Positions 1 through 5,547 of a stretch of DNA of 5,547 bases are shown here, one piece after another. The notes beneath the pieces were generated by a model that searched no databases, had not been told where the DNA came from, and saw only the letters and a program-made list of their open reading frames with translations. The position numbers were made by a program, and so were the translations under genes. Positions within the stretch are counted from its first letter, which is position 1. Each line of letters begins with the position of its first letter. The DNA is from Waddliaceae bacterium. GTDB lineage: Bacteria; Chlamydiota; Chlamydiia; Chlamydiales; SLFE01. Location: the NCBI GenBank assembly GCA_007124415.1, contig SLFE01000027.1, positions 1-5,547 on the forward strand, read 5' to 3'.

Positions 1-44
1 TAATCATCTTTTCCATCTTCTTCGTCAGCCATGTCTAAAGACAT
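1..44 (-). CDS. Possible start of a divergent gene, cut by the window edge
   Basis: Read on the minus strand from position 44, an open frame begins MSLDMADEEDGKDD and leaves the window at position 1 without a stop. A purine-rich GAGGAAGG (plus-strand complement 46-53) lies just ahead of this ATG and looks like a Shine-Dalgarno site, which the overlapping plus-strand RHS start lacks. A second ATG four codons in could also serve. Only 14 codons are visible, so no family can be named; the peptide is strongly acidic. It would overlap the first codons of the assigned RHS frame, so either this gene is chance or the RHS start is further inside. Low confidence. Confidence 0.2.
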   Translation of the reverse strand, partial: MSLDMADEEDGKDD

Positions 45-3000
45 GCCTTCCTCAGAAGATGAAAAATCTAATCATTTTCTAGAGCGCTCACCGCGGATTA
101 GGGTCACAATCAGGGGTATAAATACACGTGGGAATTTCACGGGAAGCAATGTGGATACGCGCACGCAAACGATGACCTATTCTAGTGACGGTCTTAATCT
201 TTTACTTTCAGAAACGGAGGGAAGAAAAACTACTAAATACATCTATAAACCCGGAACAAATCTCCTCAGCGTAAAATTGCTTCTTGGCGACGGCAAGATC
301 ATGGGAAGAGAATTTTATGACTATGACGAATATGGCATTCTCATATGCAGAATAGTCGACAACGGAACTTCTGAAGAACGTGAAGATTTAAGTGAATTGA
401 CTCAAAGACTTATCACAAGAATTTATCCCAAATACTCAACTCCATGTTTTGGTCTTCCGAGCGAAGTGACCGAACTTTATCTGGACCTTGAAACAGGGGA
501 GGAAAAACAGCTCAGGCGGGTCGTCAATCAATATACTAGAGAAGGATTTCTGAAAAATCAGGAAGTTTATGACAGCGAAAACCAATATTGCTATTCGCTA
601 GCAAAAGAATACAACAACTATGGCCAGATCACTTTTGAGACAAATCCTCTAGGTATCTTCGTTACGAGAGAGTACGATTTAAATGGCAATATGATTAGAG
701 AAACCGGACCAAGGCCGGGATGCAAGAAGGAATGCACCTATGATTTTGCTAATCGCCTGATACGTGTTGATGAATTTGATGAAACGGACAGGTGTTTATC
801 GAAATCATTTTCCTACAATCGAATGAGTTACAAAACTTCAGATGTTGACGAGTTTGGGCAGGAAATCACGCATAAATATGACGGATTGGGAAGGGAATTA
901 GAGACCATTTATCCCAAGACATTGCTACCTAACGGCAAAATACAACACTCAACCGTCAAAAGAAAATTTGATCTCTTTGGCAATCCAACATCAATAACAG
1001 ACGGCAGCGGCAGGACCACAAAGTCATCATACACTTGTCACAAAAAGCCTCGTTGCATCTTTTATGCTGACGGCACCAAGGAGTCATTTAGATACGATCT
1101 TGACGGAAACTTAACGAAAGAAGTTTCGCGAACCGGACTCATTACCTTTCACGAATACAACGCTTTGGGTCAGGAGATCGAAACAAGATTGGAATCGCCG
1201 AACGGTGAAATATTGCAACAAACAATCCATAATTATCAAGGCGGACTTCTCACTTACACAATTGATCCTGCAGGAAATCTGACTGAATACAGCTATGATG
1301 GAGCGGGAAGAAAAATCGCCGTGAAGCAGGGCGGGAGGCACACAACTTATGAATACGATACTTTGGGGAGGGAATCCGTTGTGAAGCAATGGATTGACAA
1401 TGATCGCTATGTCGCAGAAATCAAAATATTTGATTTCTGCGACCGGGTTATCGAAGAGTTTGCCGAGGACTCTTTTGGAAATATTTCCAATCACATTCAA
1501 AATATTTATGATGAAATGGGAAATAAAATCTGTGTGATGGTCCACACTGATGAAGGAATTGCTATAACTGAGACCGAATACGACGCTCGGAAAAACCCTC
1601 TAAAGATCACTGACGCTTTGGGCAATATTACATATTACGATTACAATTATGAATTTTATAATGAACTAGGACAGAGGGTTCTTCAGAAAACAACCATTGA
1701 TCCCAAAGGCATCCAGACTATTGAAACGCACGATGTATTTGGCAGAATTGTATGCGTCGAGAAGAAAGATCCGTATGGCGTGCTGCTTTCAAAAGTTGAC
1801 CAAGTTTACGATAAAGTGGGCAATGCAGTTAGAATCGATCACACAGTGATAACTCCAGAACAAGAAAATCGAAAGATTACAAGCCTCATGGAATACAACA
1901 GCAACGATCAGCTCACATGCCTGATCGAGGCCACAGGCTCCATTGATCAAAGAGTCACCCGTTTTGAATACACCCCTTATGGCGAGAAGGAAAAAATAAT
2001 CAAGCCGGACGGCGTTGAGTTAAGATATACATATAACACTCTTGGTCTTGTCGAAAAACTTGAATCCCTGAATGCGCCGCAGGAAAGGGCTATTTGTTAT
2101 GAATATTCTTACGATAAGCTTAAAAATCTCGTTTCGGTCGTGGACCGCATTCATAGTTTTGTTACCGAAAGGAATTACAATAACCATTCGGAACTGATAT
2201 TTGAAAAACTTGGTAATGATCTTGAAATTGTTTATGAAAAAGATCGTTTGGGCAGGACTGTCAAAGCCGTTTTTCCTGAACAAAGAGAAGTTGCGTATAA
2301 ATACCGCGGCAAGAAGCTAATGGAAGCTTTTTACCACACACCGGGTGAAGGATACCGGACACGTTATCAATATGACATGACCGGGAAGATGATTCGGCAA
2401 TACTACATAGGAATAGCGGGTAGAGTCGGTATTTTTTACGATTTGATAGGCCATGAAATCACTCGAGATTCAAGATTTTGGGTACAACGAAATATCACTT
2501 ACGACGAGATGGGAAATCTCACTTCCTTTGATCTGAACGACTCATGGGGCAGCGAACATTGCGACTATTCCTATGACAGGCTCAACCGGCTTGCCGCTGA
2601 AGAGGGGCTAGCGTCGCATACATATACTCACGACTCCATTAATAATCGTGTCGCCTATGATGGGGATGCGGTTGCCATAAATGACCTTAACCAGGTTTTG
2701 TCGACAAACGGTCGATCCTACACATACGATCTTTCCGGCAATCTCACATCCGATTCCGACGCTCACTACTCTTATGACGCTCTTGACAGATTAACGACTA
2801 TAGTTAGGCAAGAGGAGAAGTATCGCTATGTCTATGATTCCCAAAACAGGCGGATTGCCAAACAAAAATACCGCAGCACTTCTGATGGATGGACGCTCGA
2901 CTCCACAGTAAAATTCATTTATCAAGGCGACTGCGAGGTTGGCAGTATTGAAGATGGCGCTCTCACATCCTTCCGCGCCTTAGGGGCAGGGCTTGGGGCG

Positions 3001-4125
3001 GAAATCGGTGCTGCTTTTGCTATTGAGCTGGAGGGGACAGTTTACTCTCCGACTCACGATTTATCCGGCAATGTCGTTGCCCTTGTGAATGCTTTATCCG
3101 GCAAGCTTGCCTATTCCTCCAGATACAGCGCCTTTGGCGTAGTAGAGAGGTCGGAAGGAATTTCACCCCCTTACCAGTTTTCGAGCAAACGCCTTGACCC
3201 TGAAACCGGGTGGACATACTTTGGCCGCCGCTACTACGACTCTTCATTGGGGCGGTGGACAACCTGCGATCCCAACGGTTATTCCGACGGCTATAACTTG
3301 TATGCATATGTTCATAATAATCCATTAACTTCCATTGATAAATTCGGACTTTTTCGTTTTACCCGTCCAAGAAGAATAGGCGAATGGCAGAACTCCGAGG
3401 GTTATGCTAACGGACAGTGTTATAATTGTTGGAGTCGAGACAACCCGAAGCTGCCGCAAGTTTCTTCTTATGATTTTGAGAGTCGTTTTCCCAAATCGCA
3501 GTCGTCGCAAAGTTTTACTGTCGGCACGCGGGCATTGAGTAATTTTGGATTAACTGCGATAAACGGCATATGCACAGTTTTTGACGGATGTAAGAGTTTT
3601 GCTTCCGGAGTATCGGAAATGTTTGACGGCGCTTCGGTTCGCGGCATATATAATGCGACTCATGGTATCATTTGGGATTTAATAGAATGTGCGTTAGGCT
3701 TGTACTTTAGGGTTTCAACAGAACCGGCATTGAAAATACAAAACGAATGGAATAATTTTTTTGAAAACTCCGGTCCCGATTCGCTGCTCCTCCACATTTG
3801 CCATAGTCAGGGCGCTATTCATACTAGAAACGCTTTGTTATCATACCCTGAGGAGCTTAGAAAAAGGATCGTTGTTATAGCCGTGGCTCCTGGCGCCTAC
3901 ATTTATAAGGATACGTGCAAAGAAGTATCCCACTTGGTGAGCGAGAGGGATCCGGTTCCATGGTGCGATTTTAGGGGGAGAATGCGCGAGAGGGACACGA
4001 TCAAGTACTTGAAGGCCTCTCCGGGTAAAATATTCGACCACTTCCTGGATAACGAGTCTTATAAAAGGGCCTTACGTGAACAGATTGATATCACTAAACA
4101 AAAATACGGAGACGCTATATGGTAA
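31..4125 (+). CDS. RHS/YD-repeat polymorphic toxin with C-terminal alpha/beta-hydrolase-like domain
   Basis: This 1364-residue protein is a recognisable RHS repeat protein. Residues about 45-1000 carry at least fifteen YD-type repeats of the form Y-x-Y-D-x-x-G-x-x (examples: EYDLNGN, KYDGLGRE, YSYDGAGRK, ITYDEMGN, YTYDLSGN, YSYDALDR). Residues 1051-1107 are the RHS core end (FGRRYYDSSLGRW, then NLYAYVHNNPL and DKFGL). In known family members the repeats form a hollow shell around a toxic C-terminal domain. Residues 1108-1364 are that variable domain. They contain a THG motif (1210-1212), a nucleophile elbow CHSQG with S1259, a strand IVVIAVAPGA, SERDPVP with D1307, and DH at H1337, so a lipase/esterase-like serine hydrolase is inferred. 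There is no PAAR or obvious signal peptide, and the N-terminus starts almost directly in repeats. The chosen ATG is the first after an in-frame TAA at 1-3 but has no Shine-Dalgarno site; M48 or an upstream truncation are alternatives. The stop overlaps the next gene by 7 nt. The target substrate is unknown. Confidence 0.9.
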   Translation: MSKDMPSSEDEKSNHFLERSPRIRVTIRGINTRGNFTGSNVDTRTQTMTYSSDGLNLLLSETEGRKTTKYIYKPGTNLLSVKLLLGDGKIMGREFYDYDEYGILICRIVDNGTSEEREDLSELTQRLITRIYPKYSTPCFGLPSEVTELYLDLETGEEKQLRRVVNQYTREGFLKNQEVYDSENQYCYSLAKEYNNYGQITFETNPLGIFVTREYDLNGNMIRETGPRPGCKKECTYDFANRLIRVDEFDETDRCLSKSFSYNRMSYKTSDVDEFGQEITHKYDGLGRELETIYPKTLLPNGKIQHSTVKRKFDLFGNPTSITDGSGRTTKSSYTCHKKPRCIFYADGTKESFRYDLDGNLTKEVSRTGLITFHEYNALGQEIETRLESPNGEILQQTIHNYQGGLLTYTIDPAGNLTEYSYDGAGRKIAVKQGGRHTTYEYDTLGRESVVKQWIDNDRYVAEIKIFDFCDRVIEEFAEDSFGNISNHIQNIYDEMGNKICVMVHTDEGIAITETEYDARKNPLKITDALGNITYYDYNYEFYNELGQRVLQKTTIDPKGIQTIETHDVFGRIVCVEKKDPYGVLLSKVDQVYDKVGNAVRIDHTVITPEQENRKITSLMEYNSNDQLTCLIEATGSIDQRVTRFEYTPYGEKEKIIKPDGVELRYTYNTLGLVEKLESLNAPQERAICYEYSYDKLKNLVSVVDRIHSFVTERNYNNHSELIFEKLGNDLEIVYEKDRLGRTVKAVFPEQREVAYKYRGKKLMEAFYHTPGEGYRTRYQYDMTGKMIRQYYIGIAGRVGIFYDLIGHEITRDSRFWVQRNITYDEMGNLTSFDLNDSWGSEHCDYSYDRLNRLAAEEGLASHTYTHDSINNRVAYDGDAVAINDLNQVLSTNGRSYTYDLSGNLTSDSDAHYSYDALDRLTTIVRQEEKYRYVYDSQNRRIAKQKYRSTSDGWTLDSTVKFIYQGDCEVGSIEDGALTSFRALGAGLGAEIGAAFAIELEGTVYSPTHDLSGNVVALVNALSGKLAYSSRYSAFGVVERSEGISPPYQFSSKRLDPETGWTYFGRRYYDSSLGRWTTCDPNGYSDGYNLYAYVHNNPLTSIDKFGLFRFTRPRRIGEWQNSEGYANGQCYNCWSRDNPKLPQVSSYDFESRFPKSQSSQSFTVGTRALSNFGLTAINGICTVFDGCKSFASGVSEMFDGASVRGIYNATHGIIWDLIECALGLYFRVSTEPALKIQNEWNNFFENSGPDSLLLHICHSQGAIHTRNALLSYPEELRKRIVVIAVAPGAYIYKDTCKEVSHLVSERDPVPWCDFRGRMRERDTIKYLKASPGKIFDHFLDNESYKRALREQIDITKQKYGDAIW
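3181..3351 (+). other. RHS core end and junction with variable C-terminal domain
   Basis: Codons 1051-1107 encode the conserved RHS-associated core: LDPETGWTYFGRRYYD, SLGRW, a DPNGY turn, NLYAYVHNNPL and IDKFGL. In characterised RHS proteins the core ends in a DPxGL-like motif, after which the sequence switches to the variable toxin, and autoproteolysis near this motif frees the toxin. Here the final motif reads D-K-F-G-L, with lysine in place of the usual proline, so cleavage here cannot be assumed. The DNA is GC-rich relative to the rest of the window (35 of 60 bases G or C in 3181-3240). Confidence 0.85.
3809..3845 (+). repeat. Direct repeat B, copy 1 (toxin codons after the nucleophile)
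   Basis: These 37 bases are identical to 5511-5547, the last bases of the window. They start in the codon after the nucleophile serine (Q1260) and encode GAIHTRNALLS. The match runs to the window edge, so its true right end is unknown. The two copies are 1702 bp apart. Confidence 0.9.
3991..4062 (+). repeat. Direct repeat A, copy 1 (toxin codons with catalytic His)
   Basis: These 72 bases match 4801-4872 without a mismatch. They encode R1321-Y1344 of the RHS toxin, including the proposed catalytic H1337 (codon 4039-4041). Sequence on both sides is recognisably related but diverged, so the perfect block has sharp edges. The separation of 810 bp is a multiple of three. Confidence 0.97.
4108..4112 (+). 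promoter_or_regulatory. Ribosome binding site for first small gene
   Basis: GGAGA lies 6 nt before the ATG at 4119, inside the last codons of the toxin gene. It supports this start and, together with the ATGGTAA stop-start overlap, suggests translational coupling of toxin and downstream gene. Confidence 0.65.
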
Positions 4126-4658
4126 AACTATATTATTATTTGATTTTTGCTTTGTTCATTATGCAATATAATCTGTTCGGAGAGAATTTTCATATGTCAA
4201 AAGCTAAAAGGGATTCTGTAAACAATCTTTTAAATAGGGTGGAAAGAAATTTATGCAATCGTTATAACATGAGTTGCGTTGGATCTGGCGGGGCTATGAT
4301 GTATGAAGTTGAAGATTTAAGCTTGATGTTTTCAATTAATAGGCCATTGGATAGAAATCAAATTAGAAGAATAGTGGTTGATTCGGCTGAGTTATTTCTT
4401 AGAAGCATTAATAATGATCAAAGTATAAAAAAATTTCTGAGAAAATACCCATTTACCATTGATGATATTTGCTTATCTATCTTAATGAATAATTATGATG
4501 GAACATCGATGTATCATCCTGATTTAAATTCAGTTGGCTTGGTTAAAGGAAATATTCGTTATCATACAATAGAAAATAATGATTCATGGAATTACAAACA
4601 GACAATTGTGGAGTCGTTTGATGAAGCAAAACAAATCTTGGAAGGACAAGAACGATAA
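4119..4658 (+). CDS. Putative exported immunity protein, first copy
   Basis: This 179-residue protein belongs to a family I cannot name. Residues 1-21 form a Lys-containing start and a hydrophobic run (LYYYLIFALFIMQYNLF), a likely signal peptide or membrane anchor; there is no lipobox cysteine. The mature part has a conserved centre MSCVGSGGAMMY at 51-62, then FSINRPLD at 71-78, YDGT at 126-129 and a charged C-terminal helix. It aligns without gaps to the second small gene, at about 49% identity (88 of 179, counted by eye). Its start overlaps the toxin stop by 7 nt, the standard arrangement for a cognate immunity gene. A periplasmic or membrane-facing location would fit a hydrolase toxin acting on lipids there. 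Both the immunity role and the location are inferred from position. It is visibly AT-richer than the RHS core (15 of 60 bases G or C in 4381-4440). An accessory or secreted partner is the main alternative. Confidence 0.8.
   Translation: MVKLYYYLIFALFIMQYNLFGENFHMSKAKRDSVNNLLNRVERNLCNRYNMSCVGSGGAMMYEVEDLSLMFSINRPLDRNQIRRIVVDSAELFLRSINNDQSIKKFLRKYPFTIDDICLSILMNNYDGTSMYHPDLNSVGLVKGNIRYHTIENNDSWNYKQTIVESFDEAKQILEGQER
4179..4196 (+). promoter_or_regulatory. Possible internal start (M26) with its own ribosome binding site
   Basis: GGAGAG at 4179-4184 stands 9 nt before an in-frame ATG at 4194-4196. Starting here would give a 154-residue product beginning MSKAKRDSV, without the hydrophobic leader and so cytosolic. 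The second small gene has a Met followed by Ser-Lys at exactly the same residue number, with a GGTGG ahead of it. The purine run may simply reflect codon content. Confidence 0.35.
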
Positions 4659-4788
4659 GGCTTGCGCAACAGAAAGAATTTATCTGCTTAAGTCTGAAAT
4701 TTACTATAATAAATTTTCGTTTTAAATTTTTCCTATTTTGTAAAGCACGCGCAATGATTTGCTTGAGAAACGAGGATTTTTTACTTGA
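4659..4788 (+). other. AT-rich spacer between first small gene and toxin fragment
   Basis: No gene is seen here. A perfect 7-bp A/T-only inverted repeat (4697-4703 with 4710-4716, loop of 6) contains a TATAAT at 4705-4710. No good -35 box lies at the right distance, and the stem is too weak to call a terminator. From about 4771 the bases start to resemble toxin codons near 3965-3990, with a 2-nt insertion. An in-frame TGA at 4786-4788 closes the fragment's frame on its left side. Confidence 0.5.
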
Positions 4789-4800
4789 ATAATCCGTGAA

Positions 4801-4872
4801 AGGGACACGATCAAGTACTTGAAGGCCTCTCCGGGTAAAATATTCGACCACTTCCTGGATAACGAGTCTTAT
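4801..4872 (+). repeat. Direct repeat A, copy 2
   Basis: These 72 bases are identical to 3991-4062 in the complete toxin gene and are read in the same toxin frame. Identity ends abruptly at 4873, where the two tails diverge, and at 4800 on the left, where only about 7 of 10 bases still agree. Confidence 0.97.
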
Positions 4873-4917
4873 CAAAGCGGTCTAAAATTGCAGGTTAAAA
4901 AAGTAAAAAAACGTTAT

Positions 4918-4922
4918 GGGGA
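4918..4922 (+). promoter_or_regulatory. Ribosome binding site for second small gene
   Basis: GGGGA lies 6 nt before the ATG at 4929, at the same place as GGAGA ahead of the first small gene. It is a weaker match to the Shine-Dalgarno consensus. It is embedded in the codons for Tyr-Gly-Asp of the toxin fragment. Confidence 0.5.
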
Positions 4923-4928
4923 CTATAT

Positions 4929-5483
4929 ATGGTAAAGGTATATTGTTGTTCATTCATAATATTACTCATCAGTTTAAATAATCTGATAGCCGGTGGTAAT
5001 ACTATGTCTAAGGAAAAAGATCAAGTCGTAAATAAGGTTTTGAACTCGGTGGCTAAGACCTTAAGTAGACGCCATGGTATGAGCTGTGTTGGTTCTGGCG
5101 GTGCGATGATGTATCAAGTTGAATATTTAGACCTAACCTTTTCAATGAATAGGCCATTAGATAAAGATGAGGCAAGAAACATTATTATAGATGCGGTAGA
5201 TGAGTTTCTTAAGGCTGTTAATAATGATATTAAATTGAGGAAATTTTTAGAGGTGTATCCATATGGCCCTAAAAACATTTCTGTGGGAATAATGCTTCGT
5301 AATTATGATGGAACAAAATTATTTCACCCTCAATTGGGTACTGTGGGATTTGTAAATGGAAATGTTCTTTATTTAACAGATGATAAAGAAAATTCATGGA
5401 AATACAAAGAGGAAATAGAAGAGTCATATGATGAAGCAAAACGAATCTTAGAAGAACAAAAACGTCAAGACTTTCCCGATTGA
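4929..5483 (+). CDS. Putative exported immunity protein, second (orphan) copy
   Basis: This 184-residue homologue of the protein at 4119-4658 has five extra residues at its C-terminus. Residues 1-22 are a signal-peptide-like leader (hydrophobic run SFIILLISLNNLIAG). The mature part keeps the family centre exactly (MSCVGSGGAMMY at 51-62), then FSMNRPLD, NYDGT, HP and SYDEAKRILEEQ. The leader and surface-like charged positions differ most, the centre least. It follows a toxin fragment rather than a complete toxin, so by analogy with RHS and CDI loci it is likely an orphan immunity gene protecting against a sibling's toxin variant. That is inference from position. The stop is doubled in frame (TGA at 5481, TAA at 5484). 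No clear promoter of its own is visible, so it may depend on read-through from the RHS gene. Confidence 0.8.
   Translation: MVKVYCCSFIILLISLNNLIAGGNTMSKEKDQVVNKVLNSVAKTLSRRHGMSCVGSGGAMMYQVEYLDLTFSMNRPLDKDEARNIIIDAVDEFLKAVNNDIKLRKFLEVYPYGPKNISVGIMLRNYDGTKLFHPQLGTVGFVNGNVLYLTDDKENSWKYKEEIEESYDEAKRILEEQKRQDFPD
4992..5006 (+). promoter_or_regulatory. Possible internal start (M26) of second small gene
   Basis: GGTGG at 4992-4996 precedes an in-frame ATG at 5004-5006 that would begin MSKEKDQVV, matching M26 of the first copy. The GGTGG also encodes Gly-Gly, so on its own it is weak evidence. Confidence 0.25.
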
Positions 5484-5510
5484 TAAAGAATTTAGGGTCG
5501 GTCCCTGCAT

Positions 5511-5547
5511 AGGGCGCTATTCATACTAGAAACGCTTTGTTATCATA
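5511..5547 (+). pseudogene. Third toxin fragment, running off the right edge (direct repeat B, copy 2)
   Basis: These 37 bases equal 3809-3845 of the toxin gene and encode GAIHTRNALLS in the toxin frame. A TAG at 5510-5512 sits in that frame just before them. The preceding CATAG resembles the CATAGTCAG of the full gene with 4 bases missing, which would delete the nucleophile serine and shift the frame. There is no start codon, so this is a headless fragment like the one at 4789-4935. The repeat may continue beyond the window, perhaps towards a further tail and small gene. Confidence 0.75.

Larger units (their letters stand above)
3352..4122 (+). other. Variable C-terminal domain, putative serine hydrolase toxin
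   Basis: Residues 1108-1364 lie after the RHS core, where family members carry their toxin. The first 80 or so residues have no recognisable motif. From about 1185 the pattern fits an alpha/beta-hydrolase. YNATHG at 1207-1212 resembles the HG oxyanion-strand motif of lipases. LLLHICHSQGA at 1252-1262 is a strand-nucleophile-helix elbow with S1259 (a GxSxG variant in which the first Gly is Cys). IVVIAVAPGA at 1280-1289 is the next strand. SERDPVP at 1304-1310 offers the acid D1307. DHF at 1336-1338 offers H1337. The order Ser-Asp-His and the spacing are as expected. I recall similar CHSQG segments in chlamydial proteins of unknown function, but cannot confirm it. Phospholipase, esterase or another acyl hydrolase are all possible. 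Confidence 0.6.
4789..4935 (+). pseudogene. Headless 3' fragment of the RHS toxin gene
   Basis: This open stretch encodes a second version of the toxin's last 49 codons: IIRERD, then 24 residues identical to R1321-Y1344, then a 20-residue tail ending YGDYIW and a TAA. The full gene's tail is equally long and ends YGDAIW, but only 8 of the 20 tail residues agree. The fragment has an in-frame TGA directly upstream and no credible start, so it is probably not expressed on its own. It keeps the proposed catalytic His (codon 4849-4851) but lacks the Ser and Asp. Its stop overlaps the following small gene by ATGGTAA, just as in the complete gene. It resembles the displaced 'orphan' toxin tails known from RHS and CdiA loci. 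Confidence 0.85.

Noticed and set aside
1111..1545. Long minus-strand open frame inside the RHS gene
   Set aside because: It lies wholly within a convincing plus-strand RHS coding region, shows no recognisable family, and has no supporting start context. The same holds for minus-strand frames at 2020-2283, 3020-3325, 3325-3510 and 3841-4041.
4119..4190. Lipoprotein signal in the small proteins
   Set aside because: No cysteine follows the hydrophobic leader in a lipobox position in either copy; the Cys in the second leader (residues 6-7) come before the hydrophobic run.
4705..4710. TATAAT as a -10 promoter box for the second small gene
   Set aside because: There is no acceptable -35 hexamer 16-18 bases upstream, and such a hexamer is expected by chance in AT-rich DNA.
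4697..4716. 7-bp inverted repeat as a rho-independent terminator
   Set aside because: The stem is A/T only with a 6-base loop, so it would be too unstable; the T-run behind it is interrupted.
4543..4875. Minus-strand open frame across the spacer, sharing a peptide with the one at 3841-4041
   Set aside because: The shared peptide is only the antisense reading of the 72-bp direct repeat. The frame also overlaps the first small gene, so it is not evidence of a real protein.
5493..5505. AGGG/CCCT hairpin after the second small gene as a terminator
   Set aside because: Only a 4-bp stem can form and no T-run follows.

Overview
The window looks like a polymorphic-toxin locus. It holds one very long plus-strand RHS/YD-repeat protein with a C-terminal hydrolase-like domain, followed by two homologous small genes. 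Each small gene sits directly behind a copy, complete or broken, of the toxin's 3' end. The organism cannot be fixed from the sequence. The style of the RHS core (an 'NLYAYVHNNPL' type end) and the C-terminal 'ICHSQGAIHTRNALL' segment remind me of proteins from environmental Chlamydiae such as Waddlia, Simkania and Parachlamydia relatives. That is recollection, not a search result. Ordinary bacterial codon use, Shine-Dalgarno-like sites and moderate to low GC are compatible with it.

Layout, left to right. At the extreme left edge there may be the first codons of a divergent minus-strand gene (1-44, weak). The RHS gene runs 31-4125: a short low-complexity N-terminus, about 1000 residues of YD-type repeats, an RHS core ending near residue 1107, then a 257-residue variable C-terminal domain. 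That domain has a plausible alpha/beta-hydrolase triad (S1259, D1307, H1337). Its stop codon overlaps the start of a 179-residue protein with a signal-peptide-like N-terminus (4119-4658). About 130 AT-rich bases follow. Then comes a headless fragment of the toxin's last 49 or so codons (4789-4935), which includes a 72-bp stretch identical to the full gene. It overlaps, with the same ATGGTAA junction, a second 184-residue homologue of the small protein (4929-5483). In the last 37 bases the window enters a third copy of toxin sequence, starting immediately after the nucleophile codon (5511-5547).

Proposed working model (inference). The RHS shell carries a lipase/esterase-like toxin. The two small exported proteins are cognate and orphan immunity proteins. 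The toxin 3'-end fragments in front of each immunity gene are landing sites through which the toxin tail and its matching immunity gene could be switched together by homologous recombination. Recombination across the 72-bp repeat would remove 810 bp, keep the frame, give the RHS protein a different last 20 residues, and place the second small gene in the translationally coupled position.

No tRNA, rRNA, CRISPR array, transposase or attachment site was seen. There is no stretch over 300 bases without a gene.
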